Below the pieces are notes generated by a model. It had not been told where the DNA came from. It was given only the letters and a program-made list of their open reading frames with translations, and did no database searches. A stretch of DNA of 64,000 bases from Gordonia insulae (GTDB lineage: Bacteria; Actinomycetota; Actinomycetes; Mycobacteriales; Mycobacteriaceae): positions 5,084,001-5,148,000 of the forward strand of contig NZ_CP033972.1 in the NCBI RefSeq assembly GCF_003855095.1. The letters run 5' to 3'. Position 1 is the first letter of the stretch. Every line of letters begins with the position of its first letter. The position numbers were made by a program, and so were the translations under genes. Below are positions 44,606-53,797 of this stretch, piece by piece.

Positions 44606-45143
44606 GCAGTTCCCGCCAGCTCCCGGCGGCCGCATCGCGGCTCGACACCACGGTCACCGGCACCGGCCACACGATCGCCAGGTCGGGATCGTGATAGGCC
44701 ACCCCGATGTCCTCGGCGGGATCGTGCGGGCGATCGATGCGGTAGCAGACGTCGGCGAGATCGGACAGCGCCTGGAACCCGTGCAGGAATCCCGGCGGGA
44801 CGTAGAGGTGATGGAAGTCGGTGTCGTCCAGGCGGAATCCCTGCTTGCGGCCGAATGTCGGCGAGTCCGCTCGGATGTCGACCAGCACGTCGTACACGGC
44901 GCCGCGGGCGCAGCGAACCAGCTTGGCCTCGCCCCGGCCCGACCTCCCGTGCATGCCGCGCACCACTCCCTGCGCGGACCGCGACTGCGAGTCCTGGACG
45001 AAGCCGGCCGACGCACCCGGACGGCCGAGGTGGGCGTCGAAGATCTCCGCGTCGAAGGTGCGGGTGAACAGCCCGCGATCGTCGCGGAAGGGCTGCGGCA
45101 CCAGCAAGACCACGTCGGCGAGGTCGGTCGTCTCGATTCGCAC
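44589..45143 (-). CDS. RmlC-like dTDP-sugar 3,5-epimerase
   Basis: 184 aa, GTG start. Cupin fold with FVQDSQSRSAQGVVRGMHG, the active-site HG(R), the lysine in EAKLVRCARGAVYDVLVD and HHLYVPPGFLHGFQ. It epimerises C3/C5 of a keto-sugar. On the opposite strand to the rest of the operon, with only 14 bases to the next gene's start and a 17-base tail overlap with the SDR gene. Confidence 0.9.
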   Translation of the reverse strand: MRIETTDLADVVLLVPQPFRDDRGLFTRTFDAEIFDAHLGRPGASAGFVQDSQSRSAQGVVRGMHGRSGRGEAKLVRCARGAVYDVLVDIRADSPTFGRKQGFRLDDTDFHHLYVPPGFLHGFQALSDLADVCYRIDRPHDPAEDIGVAYHDPDLAIVWPVPVTVVSSRDAAAGSWRELLRHVR

Positions 45144-45157
45144 CAGGTCATCGTCGC

Positions 45158-46264
45158 ATGAGCGTGTGCCGGGCGTGTGGGGTCGACGATCTGCACGTGG
45201 TTCTCGAACTGGGCAGCGTGCCCGCCGCGGACCATTTCCCGCCGGCGGATGAACCGGTGTCGGCCGCCGAGTCGGCGCATCCGGCGTCGATGGTGTTGTG
45301 TGGTCGGTGCGGGCTCGCGCAGCTGGCCGACGACGACACCCAGACGCAGGAGCCGCGTGGCGTGGAGCCCCAGGCCCTGGTGGACCAGGCGAAAGCCGCC
45401 GTCGACGATGCCGCGGCGGCAGGGTGGCTGCGGGGCGGCACCGTCACCGAGTTCGGTAGCCCGCATGGTGGCACCTGGATCCCGAACCTCACGGAGCGGG
45501 GCTTTGTCGAGGTCGGTCACGAGCATCCTGGCGGTGCCGACGTGGTGATCGATTCGCTGGGCATCATGCACGAACCGGATCAGGCGGCGGCCATACGGCA
45601 GCGAGCCGCCGCGACGGCCCCCGACGGTGTGCTGCTGCTGCAGTTCCACTCGCTGGCCGCGATCGTCGCGCAGGGTCAGTGGAATGCGTTGCGGCACGGA
45701 CACTTCGCGTACTATTCGCTGCCCGCGCTGGTCCGGTTGCTCGCCGATGCCGGTATGTCGGTGGCGACCGCATGGTCCTACGACCTGTACGGCGGAACGG
45801 TGATGCTGGCGGCCGTGCACGGCGAGGTCCGGTCGGACGAACGGGTGCGCGACATCGTGGATCGCGAGGCGACGATGACCGACCCCGACGTGGTGCGCGG
45901 ACTGCAACGGGTCGTCGACCGCCACACCGGCGGCCTCCGCGACTGGCTGGCCGCCGAGGCGGCGGCCGGGCGGTGCGTCTACGCCTACGGCGCCGCGTCC
46001 CGGGCGGTCGCCGTGTTCAGCCTCGCGGGGGTGGAATCGTCGCTGGTGACCGCGGTCGCCGATGCTTCGCCGGGCAAGCAGGGCCGCCGGATGCCAGGAT
46101 GTGACGTACCGATCGTCTCGCCGGCCGAACTGATTGCGGCGCAGCCGGACCGGGTCCTGTTGATGGTCCCCGACCTGTTGTCCGAGGTGAGCACCCGATA
46201 CCCGGAACTCGATGGTCGCTGGCACGTCGACGGTGCCGACGGATACCCGACACCAGAGGGATGA
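45158..46264 (+). CDS. Sugar C-methyltransferase paralogue with degenerate SAM motif
   Basis: 368 aa, ATG 45158. N-terminal zinc-type cysteines (CRACGVDDL...CGRCGLAQLA) and C-terminal half (YAYGAASRAVAVFSLAG) align with the 40874 gene. Where a SAM motif EVASNDGY is expected it reads EFGSPHGGTW, losing the acidic residue, and the HEHFQYY block has become HGHFAYY. It may be an inactive partner or bind a different cofactor state. Confidence 0.82.
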   Translation: MSVCRACGVDDLHVVLELGSVPAADHFPPADEPVSAAESAHPASMVLCGRCGLAQLADDDTQTQEPRGVEPQALVDQAKAAVDDAAAAGWLRGGTVTEFGSPHGGTWIPNLTERGFVEVGHEHPGGADVVIDSLGIMHEPDQAAAIRQRAAATAPDGVLLLQFHSLAAIVAQGQWNALRHGHFAYYSLPALVRLLADAGMSVATAWSYDLYGGTVMLAAVHGEVRSDERVRDIVDREATMTDPDVVRGLQRVVDRHTGGLRDWLAAEAAAGRCVYAYGAASRAVAVFSLAGVESSLVTAVADASPGKQGRRMPGCDVPIVSPAELIAAQPDRVLLMVPDLLSEVSTRYPELDGRWHVDGADGYPTPEG

Positions 46265-46282
46265 GCCGAGAAGGATGACGAG

Positions 46283-47632
46283 ATGAGCGACCCGGCCCGC
46301 AGTTTCGCGGAATCCAACCGTCTGCAGGCGGACCTGCACCGGATGGTGCCGGGTGGCGCCCACACCTATGCTCGGGGCGCCGATCAGTACCCCGACGACA
46401 TGGCGCCGGTGCTGGTGCGCGGTGCTGGTGCTCGCGTGTGGGATGCGGACGGCAACGAGTACGTCGAATACGGGATCGGCCTCCGATCGGTCACCCTCGG
46501 GCACGGCTTTGCGCCGGTGGTCGACGCGGCATGCGCGGCCATCGCCGACGGCATGAACTTCAGCAGACCCACCGTCGTCGAGGTCGCGGCCGCCGAGGAC
46601 TTCCTCGCGCTGGTGCCGTCCGCCGAGATGGTGAAGTTCGCGAAGAACGGGTCCGACGTCACCACTGCCGCAATCCGGTTGGCGCGTGCAGCGACCGGTC
46701 GCGAGAAGATCGCCATCTGCAATCACCCGTTCTTCTCCGTCGACGACTGGTTCATCGGGGCGACCGACATGTCCGGCGGAATTCCGGCCGACGTCGTGCA
46801 GAAGGGATTGCGCTTCTCCTACAACGACATCGACTCGCTCCACGCCCTTTTCGACGCCCATCCCGGGGAGATCTGTGCGGTGATCCTGGAGGCGGCCACG
46901 GCGACCGCCGAGCCCGCACCCGGCTTCCTCGAATCGGTGCGCGAACTGTGCGACGCGCAGGGCGCACTGTTGGTGTTCGACGAGATGATCACCGGTTTCC
47001 GATGGTCCGAGCACGGCGCGCAGGGGCTGTATGGCATCACCCCCGATCTCTCGTGCTGGGGTAAGGCGATGGGCAACGGTTTCCCGGTGTCGGCTCTCGC
47101 CGGCAAGCGCGAGTACATGGAGCTCGGTGGGCTGAACACCGACCGTGATCGGGTCTTCCTGTTGTCCACCACACATGGCCCCGAGACCGGGTCATTGGCA
47201 GCGTTCCGGGCGGTCGTCGAGGCCTATCGGACGGGTTCGCCGATCGCGGCGATGGAGACCGCCGGGCGCAGGCTCGCCGACGGGGTGAATGCGTTGTCTG
47301 CCGAGTTCGGCGTCGACGACCGGCTCGAGGTGATCGGTCGTCCGTCGTGCCTGGTGTTCGTCACCCGCGATCCGCAGGGGGTCCCGTCGCAGGCCTACCG
47401 CACGCTCTTCCTGCAGGAGATGCTCGAACGAGGCGTCCTGGGGCAGTCGTTCGTGACGTCGGCGGCGCACACCGACGACGACATCGACCACACCATCGAC
47501 GCGGTGCGAGCAGCGTTGCCGATCTACCGTCAGGCGCTCGAGGCGGGCACGCTGGACGGGTTGCTGCGGGGGCGTCCGGTGGCGCCCGCACTGCGTCGAC
47601 TGGCGCAACCGCGCCGGTTGCTCGGGTCCTGA
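46283..47632 (+). CDS. Class III aminotransferase (glutamate-1-semialdehyde aminomutase-like)
   Basis: 449 aa. PLP-lysine in LSCWGKAMGNGFPVSAL; LLVFDEMITGFRWSEHGAQG and MVPGGAHTYARG are GSAM-type blocks. Members in polysaccharide loci transaminate sugars or linked small acids, unlike HemL. It starts 18 bases after the degenerate methyltransferase; probably adds an amino group to the sugar or its substituent. Confidence 0.88.
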   Translation: MSDPARSFAESNRLQADLHRMVPGGAHTYARGADQYPDDMAPVLVRGAGARVWDADGNEYVEYGIGLRSVTLGHGFAPVVDAACAAIADGMNFSRPTVVEVAAAEDFLALVPSAEMVKFAKNGSDVTTAAIRLARAATGREKIAICNHPFFSVDDWFIGATDMSGGIPADVVQKGLRFSYNDIDSLHALFDAHPGEICAVILEAATATAEPAPGFLESVRELCDAQGALLVFDEMITGFRWSEHGAQGLYGITPDLSCWGKAMGNGFPVSALAGKREYMELGGLNTDRDRVFLLSTTHGPETGSLAAFRAVVEAYRTGSPIAAMETAGRRLADGVNALSAEFGVDDRLEVIGRPSCLVFVTRDPQGVPSQAYRTLFLQEMLERGVLGQSFVTSAAHTDDDIDHTIDAVRAALPIYRQALEAGTLDGLLRGRPVAPALRRLAQPRRLLGS

Positions 47633-47700
47633 CGCCCGCCACAACGATTGTGGTGAAGCTGTGACCTGCAGGTGACGGACTCGGTGGTGGGAATCGCGCC

Positions 47701-47895
47701 GTGAGTGCCATGCTGGGAGCCATGTCCGGATGGATACTCGCCGCGATCATCATCACCGTCTGGGTGACGGTGTCGGTGATCGTTGCGCTCGTCGTCGCGC
47801 GTGCCGTGCGCCTGCGCGAGCGCAACGAGAAACCACAGCCCAGCCGGGGTGCCACCGGCTTCGACACCGACGGCCGGACTCGTCGCGACCGCTGA
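47701..47895 (+). CDS. Small membrane protein
   Basis: 64 aa from GTG 47701; ATG 47710 and 47722 are in-frame alternatives. One hydrophobic segment (WILAAIIITVWVTVSVIVALVVA) and a basic, arginine-rich tail. No family recognised. Confidence 0.6.
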   Translation: MSAMLGAMSGWILAAIIITVWVTVSVIVALVVARAVRLRERNEKPQPSRGATGFDTDGRTRRDR

Positions 47896-47919
47896 GCGGG
47901 CGTTCTATACGGTTGGTCC

Positions 47920-48573
47920 ATGAGTGATGGTGCAGCCGGCCCCGATGTGACCGCCGAGGTCGAGGATCCGCACGAGGGTGGTTTCCGTGCGCACACCGCC
48001 ATCACCACCGACCGCGGTGGCCCGCGGTACGGCGAGTTCAGTGAGCAGGTGCGCACGCTGATGGACCGGGTGCGCTACGCCAATCCGTCGCCCGAACTCA
48101 CCGACGAGCTGATCGGTGAGCTCGCCGCGATCAACGAGAAGCTCGCGGCGGTGCGCATCGACGAGTGGCATTCGCCCGCCGGCACCCGGATCGATCTCCC
48201 GGCCCGCGGCAACATCACCCTGCCGCCCTATGAGGTCGACGAGGTGAACGACGACGGCGTCTTCGCGACCGTCACCTTCCGCGACTTCCACCTGGGTGGC
48301 AACGCCGCCGCGCATGGTGGTCAGATCGCGGTGGCGTTCGACGACCTCGGTGGCTACGCCTCGGCGGTGGCGATCCAGGGCGTCAGCCGGACCGCGTACC
48401 TCACCGTTCAGTACCGGTCGATCACGCCGTTGAACACCCCGCTGCGCTGCCGCACCTGGGCCGAGAAGGTCGACGGTCGCAAGGTGTCCATCAAGGGCAC
48501 GCTGCACGACGGCGACCGGCTGTGCGCCGAGATGGATGCGTTGTTCATCAAGCTCAATCCGGGTCAGCAGTAG
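47920..48573 (+). CDS. PaaI-like hotdog thioesterase
   Basis: 217 aa. After a helical N-terminus the hotdog fold shows GGNAAAHGGQIAVAFDDLGGYASAV, with the catalytic-type aspartate, followed by TAYLTVQYRSITPLNTPLRC. It probably hydrolyses acyl-CoA; the substrate is unknown. Stands alone. Confidence 0.85.
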   Translation: MSDGAAGPDVTAEVEDPHEGGFRAHTAITTDRGGPRYGEFSEQVRTLMDRVRYANPSPELTDELIGELAAINEKLAAVRIDEWHSPAGTRIDLPARGNITLPPYEVDEVNDDGVFATVTFRDFHLGGNAAAHGGQIAVAFDDLGGYASAVAIQGVSRTAYLTVQYRSITPLNTPLRCRTWAEKVDGRKVSIKGTLHDGDRLCAEMDALFIKLNPGQQ

Positions 48574-48673
48574 GCGGTTCCGACCAACGCTTCCGCCGCC
48601 GGCCTGATCGTCGGACCCGGTAACGATCTGGTACTGCCGTCCGATTCACCTCGTGATACGTCCCGGCAACGCT

Positions 48674-48696
48674 GAATCACCGGGACTCGGTGATTC
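48674..48696. promoter_or_regulatory. Hairpin in the leader of the secreted-protein gene
   Basis: GAATCACCG (48674-48682) / CGGTGATTC (48688-48696), perfect 9-bp arms with a 5-base loop, 35 bases before the ATG at 48732. No T-tract; may be an mRNA leader structure or operator. Confidence 0.4.
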
Positions 48697-48731
48697 GCGT
48701 TGCCCGTGGTTCGGGCCGGTGAGGGGATTTC

Positions 48732-50573
48732 ATGACGAAGTCGTCGGTGAAGAAGCTGGGGCTGACCCGTCGCATCGTCGCGACGTCCGGGATGGCGGCG
48801 GCATTGTTCGTCGTCGCACCGGCCGCGATCGCCGCCGCGGAGGACGGGACGGGCGGAACGACGGACGCGTCGTCGGCGCCGGCGGAGACCGCGACGGAGC
48901 CGTCGGTTGGTGCGGACGCGTCAGGTGCGGGAGTCTCGGGTACCGACGGTGCATCCGGTACCGCGACGGAGCCCGGCGCCGGGACATCTGACGGCACGTC
49001 GGCCGAACCGACCGAACCTGCCGGCGACGGTGCGGGAGTGACGCCGGGCGCCGGCGGTGCGAGCGATGACACCACCGCGGCCGACGACACCGCCACCGAA
49101 GAGGCCGCTGCTGAGGACACCACCACCGACCCGCCGACATCGGGTGTGGAACCTGATGCCACGCCGACCCACCCGTCCGCCGACGACGAGAACGCGACGT
49201 CGACCGCTGAGGCGCCGACATCCTGGTTCTCCGTCGGCGGCCGACATCGCGCCGACACCGCACCGACGGGCCGGCATCGCGACGACTCACCGCCGACCGG
49301 GCGCCATCGCGCCGATGCCACCTGGACTGCCGGGGCCAACGGCTCCACCGCGGGCGAAACGCCCGAGGTGCCCGTCGTCATCGACGAATTCGTCGGGGAG
49401 CCCGGCGACGTGGTCGCGGTCGCCGCGCCGTCGAGCACCGGGCCCGGAAGTGTCTTCTACCAGCTCGTCACCGGCTCCGGCAGCGCTGCGCTGATCTTCC
49501 TCAACCAGAACCTGACCGCCGCCGGGGTGCTGAATCGGCGTGGCCGCGAGGACGGATCGGACTACCTGGGTTCGCTCGGGCCGGGTGAGCAGGTCACCGT
49601 TGCGGCGCAGACCGTGGCCGAATCGTCGGCCGGGAACCGGCTCGCCGTCGACGACACCGACGATTCACTGCTGGCCCAGGCGATCCGGGTCGTCACCGCC
49701 CGACTGGTGTGGGCCGGCATCGACCACGACAACCGGTATCTCGACCCGTCCGACTTCCAGGTGCTGATCGGCGACAACTACCGGATCGTCGACAACGACG
49801 GCATCACCTACACCTACGACACCGATGCCGACACGATCACCTTCACCAACACCACCGACGAGGACGTCGCGATCATCGCGGTGGATCAGTTCAACGTCCC
49901 GCACGGCGACGGGATCTACGTGGTGCCCGCGGGACAGTCGACGACCATCGACGCGTCCGGCGACATCTCGGGCTATGTCATGCAGGGCCAACGTGATTCG
50001 GCCGGTCGCGCGATCATCTACGGCATGGTCGTGGTGCAGGACGATCAGACGCTGAGCTACAACTTCAACCCGTTCGGCGGGGCGATCCGCGACACCGCCG
50101 ACCCCGTCGCGGATCCGGACGATCGGTTCTGGGACCCGTCCGACGGCCTGGCGACCGGCATCCTGTGGCCGACGTTCGCCGCGGGCGCCGACGGCGCCAC
50201 GGACGGCGTCTACTACACCACCGACACCGGCGGGATGACCATCCACAACGACAGCGACCAGGACATCGCGGTCACCGTGTTCACCGGTGGTGCGGCCTCG
50301 AACAGTCTGCCGCAGACCGACTTCTACATCGTCGAGGCCGGCGGGGCCCACCGCATCGACCTGCCGGAGGGCTCGTACGCCGTCACCTCGGTCCAGGGCG
50401 AGCGGGCATCGGACGGCATGCCCCGGCTCTACGGCACGCTCGTCGCGCAGGGTACCGCCGGCGGTCCGGCGGTCACCGAGACGGATACCCTTCCCGGCGA
50501 CGGGATTCCGTCGATCACCCGCCGTACGCCGGACGCGGTGAAACCGGTCGAGGCCGCCGCGGTCGTCGCCTGA
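48732..50573 (+). CDS. Secreted protein with disordered linker, RH-rich repeats and duplicated C-terminal domain
   Basis: 613 aa. Signal peptide (basic N-terminus, MAAALFVVAPAAIAAA) ending near residue 36; a Thr/Ala/Asp/Ser-rich disordered stretch to about 165; three GRHR[AD]D units between about 175 and 200; then two tandem copies of a beta-rich domain, the first about 320-440 (ITYTYDTDADTITFTNTTDEDVAI...AIIYGMVV) and the second about 460-590 (VYYTTDTGGMTIHNDSDQDIAV...PRLYGTLV). No family recognised. Probably exported and wall- or surface-associated. Confidence 0.8.
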   Translation: MTKSSVKKLGLTRRIVATSGMAAALFVVAPAAIAAAEDGTGGTTDASSAPAETATEPSVGADASGAGVSGTDGASGTATEPGAGTSDGTSAEPTEPAGDGAGVTPGAGGASDDTTAADDTATEEAAAEDTTTDPPTSGVEPDATPTHPSADDENATSTAEAPTSWFSVGGRHRADTAPTGRHRDDSPPTGRHRADATWTAGANGSTAGETPEVPVVIDEFVGEPGDVVAVAAPSSTGPGSVFYQLVTGSGSAALIFLNQNLTAAGVLNRRGREDGSDYLGSLGPGEQVTVAAQTVAESSAGNRLAVDDTDDSLLAQAIRVVTARLVWAGIDHDNRYLDPSDFQVLIGDNYRIVDNDGITYTYDTDADTITFTNTTDEDVAIIAVDQFNVPHGDGIYVVPAGQSTTIDASGDISGYVMQGQRDSAGRAIIYGMVVVQDDQTLSYNFNPFGGAIRDTADPVADPDDRFWDPSDGLATGILWPTFAAGADGATDGVYYTTDTGGMTIHNDSDQDIAVTVFTGGAASNSLPQTDFYIVEAGGAHRIDLPEGSYAVTSVQGERASDGMPRLYGTLVAQGTAGGPAVTETDTLPGDGIPSITRRTPDAVKPVEAAAVVA

Positions 50574-50595
50574 GGGTGCGGTAGACGATTGACGA

Positions 50596-51882
50596 TCAGG
50601 TGAGTTCGACGGCCTCGAGCCTGGCACCCGCGGTGCGCAGGCGGTCGGTCAGCACGTCGCCCATGGCGGCGGCGGGAGTCAGGACGCCGGTCAGGCCGGA
50701 GAGGCGATCCCGCTCGAGTGCCAATGAGAGTGCGCTCTCGGCGAGCATCACCGCGGTCGCCTTGTAACCGGGGTCGCCCTTCATCCGCATCTGCGAGCGG
50801 TAGCGGCGCCCGGTGGTCGTGGTGGTGTAGGTCTCGGTGACGAAAGATCCCTTGTCCCTGGACTTCTCGCTCGGCCCCTCGCCGGGGGAGGGCAGCACCC
50901 GGTCGAGCAGTTTGCGGGTCGGGCCGAAACTCATCGCACCCAGGAACACGCCGGTCCCGACGGCGACGGCACCCGCTGCCAGCGTCGACAGCCCGGGGGT
51001 CTGGCCGACCGACATCGTCTCGGCGTAGCGGAAGTCCTTGCCGTAGGCGTCGTCGAGAAGGGCGTTGGTGCGACGCACGATCCGGGTGTTGGAGGCGGCC
51101 ATGAAGAACGGTGCCAGAGTGCCGCGCAGCGACGGGTCGACCTTCTTGGCGCTGAGGATCGTCATGTCGCTCGGCTCCGATGAGATCGCGGGCCGGGGTG
51201 TATTTCCCGGCTCCCCCGACAGCGAATGCGGATTGAGCAGGAGTCGTCGGGTCTCCGCGTCGCGGGACTGCTCGGCGATGACACGCACCGAATCGATGGT
51301 GCCGCCGGAGATGCCGCCCTTGAACGACTTGACGACGAAGGTGGTGTCGGTGAGCTCCCCGGCGTCGTCGGCGGCGATCTTCTTGTAGAGCAGATAGGCC
51401 CCGAGATCGGAAGGGATCGAGTCGAATCCGCAGGAGTGCACGATGCGTGCGCCGGTGGCGACCGCGGTCTCGTGCGCCTTGTTGATCGAGTAGTGGACGA
51501 AGGGTGCCTCGCCGGTCAGGTCGACGTAGTCGGTGCCCGCGCTCGCCGCCGCGACCACCAGGGCCTCGCCATAGCGGAGGTAGGGCCCCACGGTGGTCAG
51601 GATGACGCGCGTGCGGGCGACCATCGCATCCAAGGACGCCGGCGACGACGAATCGGCGACGATCAGCGGCCAGTCGTGCGCGCGCAGCGGCAGCCGCTTG
51701 CGCGTGGCGGCGAGTTTGGTCTCGGACCGCCCGGCGAGCGCGACCTTGGTGCCGATCGGCGAGTGATCGGCGAGGTAGCGGGCGGTGAGCTCGCCGACGA
51801 AACCGGTCGCGCCGAAGACGACGACGTCGAACTCGCGGGTAGTGGATGATCCTGTGGCTGCTGAGCCGGCCTCCCCATTCAT
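50596..51882 (-). CDS. Saccharopine dehydrogenase-like trans-acting enoyl reductase (Rv2449c-like)
   Basis: 428 aa. NAD(P)-binding start FDVVVFGATGFVGELTARYLA, TTVGPYLRYGEALVVAAASAGTDYVDLTGEAPF, and HSCGFDSIPSDLGAYLLY match the saccharopine-dehydrogenase-like trans-enoyl reductase group of mycobacteria. In those species some members act with polyketide synthases on lipid chains; no polyketide synthase is present in this window. Confidence 0.88.
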   Translation of the reverse strand: MNGEAGSAATGSSTTREFDVVVFGATGFVGELTARYLADHSPIGTKVALAGRSETKLAATRKRLPLRAHDWPLIVADSSSPASLDAMVARTRVILTTVGPYLRYGEALVVAAASAGTDYVDLTGEAPFVHYSINKAHETAVATGARIVHSCGFDSIPSDLGAYLLYKKIAADDAGELTDTTFVVKSFKGGISGGTIDSVRVIAEQSRDAETRRLLLNPHSLSGEPGNTPRPAISSEPSDMTILSAKKVDPSLRGTLAPFFMAASNTRIVRRTNALLDDAYGKDFRYAETMSVGQTPGLSTLAAGAVAVGTGVFLGAMSFGPTRKLLDRVLPSPGEGPSEKSRDKGSFVTETYTTTTTGRRYRSQMRMKGDPGYKATAVMLAESALSLALERDRLSGLTGVLTPAAAMGDVLTDRLRTAGARLEAVELT

Positions 51883-51930
51883 GTTCTCGACTGTAGACAG
51901 GTCGCGACGGGCGGTCGAGGGCCGCCGGTG

Positions 51931-53013
51931 TCAGCTGCCGAACCGGCGGGCGGCCGCGCGCGCGGCGAACGGCGCCACGAAGAGCATGAGGAGCACCCGC
52001 AGGATCTGCGCGGCGACGACGAATGCGACGTTGCCGCCTGCGGCGGTCGCGGCGGCGAGGACCGCGTAGATGCCGCCCGGTGTGGTCGCGAGGTAGCAGT
52101 CGAACATCGACTCACCGGTCCACGCCGACAGGAGGACGCCGAGCAGTGCACAGCCGGCCCCGATCGCGAGGATCAGCACCAGAGCCGCCGGCAGCACGCG
52201 GCCGATGGCGCGGAGTCGCTCCATGGTGAACCCGAGGCCCGCCTGCCATCCGATCACCGCGTAGGCGAGCGTCAGCAGGATCGACGAGACCGCGGCGTCG
52301 CCGGCGAGACCGGTCAGTTCGGCGATCGTCGCGATCGCCATCGGCCCGAGGAGTCCGGCGGCGGGCAGCCGGATGAGTCGGCCGACCGGGATTCCCACGG
52401 CGAGGCAGATCGCCAACAGGAGCAGGCCCCAGAGCTGGTCGGTGCCGCTCGGCGGCACCACCTCGACACCCGATGATCGGGCGTCGAAGACCAGCGAGGC
52501 GACCAACGGGATGGTGACGGTGACCAGCGCGACCCTGAGGTATTGGATGACCGCGACCATGCGTTCGTCGCCGCCGAGTTCGCGGGTGAGCGCGACCAGG
52601 CCCGACGCGCCACCGGCGACCAGCGCCAGTGAGCCGGTGAGCGGATCCACCCGCCGATGCAGCCCCAGCAACGCCCCGCCGATCACCGACAGGGCGAGGG
52701 TGCCCAGGCCGATGACCAGTACCGGAAACCACGACGATCCCAGTCCGGACAGCGTCTCGGGATCGGCCATCGTGCCGATGAAGACACCGAGCACCCCCTG
52801 GGCGGCGAGCATCGCCGGGCGCGGGATGACCGGAGGCTCGGGGTCGTCGGGCGGGGTCTCGGCTGGTGCCCGACGTCGCGGTGCGACACCGGCGATGGCC
52901 AGCACGCCGGCGACGACGAGACCCGCGAACAACGCGGCCGCGTCCACTTCGAGGAGTTCGAGAAGAAACGTCGCGGCCGCGGTGAGGGCGGCCAACACGA
53001 TCCAACGACGCAC
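51931..53013 (-). CDS. AbrB family transporter
   Basis: 360 aa with about ten hydrophobic segments and two repeated blocks (VLGVFIGTMADPETLSGLGSSWFPV and AVIGWQAGLGFTMERLRAIG), as in AbrB (ammonia-monooxygenase-like) membrane proteins. Function unknown; some homologues are suspected exporters or regulators. Confidence 0.85.
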   Translation of the reverse strand: MRRWIVLAALTAAATFLLELLEVDAAALFAGLVVAGVLAIAGVAPRRRAPAETPPDDPEPPVIPRPAMLAAQGVLGVFIGTMADPETLSGLGSSWFPVLVIGLGTLALSVIGGALLGLHRRVDPLTGSLALVAGGASGLVALTRELGGDERMVAVIQYLRVALVTVTIPLVASLVFDARSSGVEVVPPSGTDQLWGLLLLAICLAVGIPVGRLIRLPAAGLLGPMAIATIAELTGLAGDAAVSSILLTLAYAVIGWQAGLGFTMERLRAIGRVLPAALVLILAIGAGCALLGVLLSAWTGESMFDCYLATTPGGIYAVLAAATAAGGNVAFVVAAQILRVLLMLFVAPFAARAAARRFGS

Positions 53014-53091
53014 CCGGTCGAGCCTATGTGCGTGCGCGGCCGGGGGCGCGGTCGGCGGGGGCTCGGTGTGGCCCCGGTCTCGAAATCGAGG

Positions 53092-53709
53092 TCAGCCGAC
53101 CGTCGCGACGCCCAGGTTCATCGCGGCGAATGATTTGGGCGTGCCGGGCTGATAGAACCGATCGACGGTGGTCACGGTGAATCCGGCGTCGGTGAGGGAT
53201 CCGGGGATGTCGCGGGTGAGGTGGCAGCCACCGGCGACGCGCCGCTGGATCGGCTCGAGGCGCCGCTGCCAGCGGCGCACGGCCTCGTCGGGAGCGCTGC
53301 CGTGCTCCAGGAAGTGCAGTGTCCCTCCGGCTTTCACGACCCGCGCGACCTCGGACAGCGCCGCGGGCAGGTCCGGGATGGTGCACATCGTGAAGGTGGT
53401 CAGGGCGGCATCGAAGCTGTCGTCGTCGAACGGCAGACGCTGTCCGTCGAGGCCGGCCCGATCGATCGGTACCGTCGACGACGCGACCCGGTCGGCGGCG
53501 AGTCGCCAACCGTTGTCCGACGGTTCGATCGCGGCGATCCGGGTGACCGCCTCCGGGTAGCAGCCGACGTTGAGCCCGGAACCGAAACCGAGTTCGACGA
53601 CCTCACCGGACAGCCCGACGCACGTCCGGCGCCGTAGCGGGGTCAGTGCCGACATCCCGCACGTCACGTTGATCAGGTGGGGCAGGACGCGGTCGTCGTA
53701 GAAACCCAT
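53092..53709 (-). CDS. Class I SAM-dependent methyltransferase (UbiE/COQ5-like)
   Basis: 205 aa. Motif I VVELGFGSGLNVGCY, post-I IEPSDNG, and the AALTTFTMCTIPDLPAALSEVARVVKAGGTLHFLEHG segment are those of methyltransferase-11/UbiE-like enzymes. The substrate is unknown; it lies 88 bases from menD, divergently, but is distinct from menG at 59128. Confidence 0.88.
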   Translation of the reverse strand: MGFYDDRVLPHLINVTCGMSALTPLRRRTCVGLSGEVVELGFGSGLNVGCYPEAVTRIAAIEPSDNGWRLAADRVASSTVPIDRAGLDGQRLPFDDDSFDAALTTFTMCTIPDLPAALSEVARVVKAGGTLHFLEHGSAPDEAVRRWQRRLEPIQRRVAGGCHLTRDIPGSLTDAGFTVTTVDRFYQPGTPKSFAAMNLGVATVG

Positions 53710-53797
53710 GTGCTGATCCTGCCGCAGTCACGTGACCGACACCACTGTCGATCGGGCAGCGGCGGGCTTTGTGGGCAGGCGTCCTACGCTGGACTCC

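Noticed and set aside
44654..47176. 840-residue antisense open frame across the sugar operon
   Set aside because: It runs opposite four recognised genes and has no domain; its tail is just the shifted RmlC-like sequence.
53732..53797. Earlier GTG start for menD
   Set aside because: [15 protein letters not shown] at 53798 matches the conserved MenD start.
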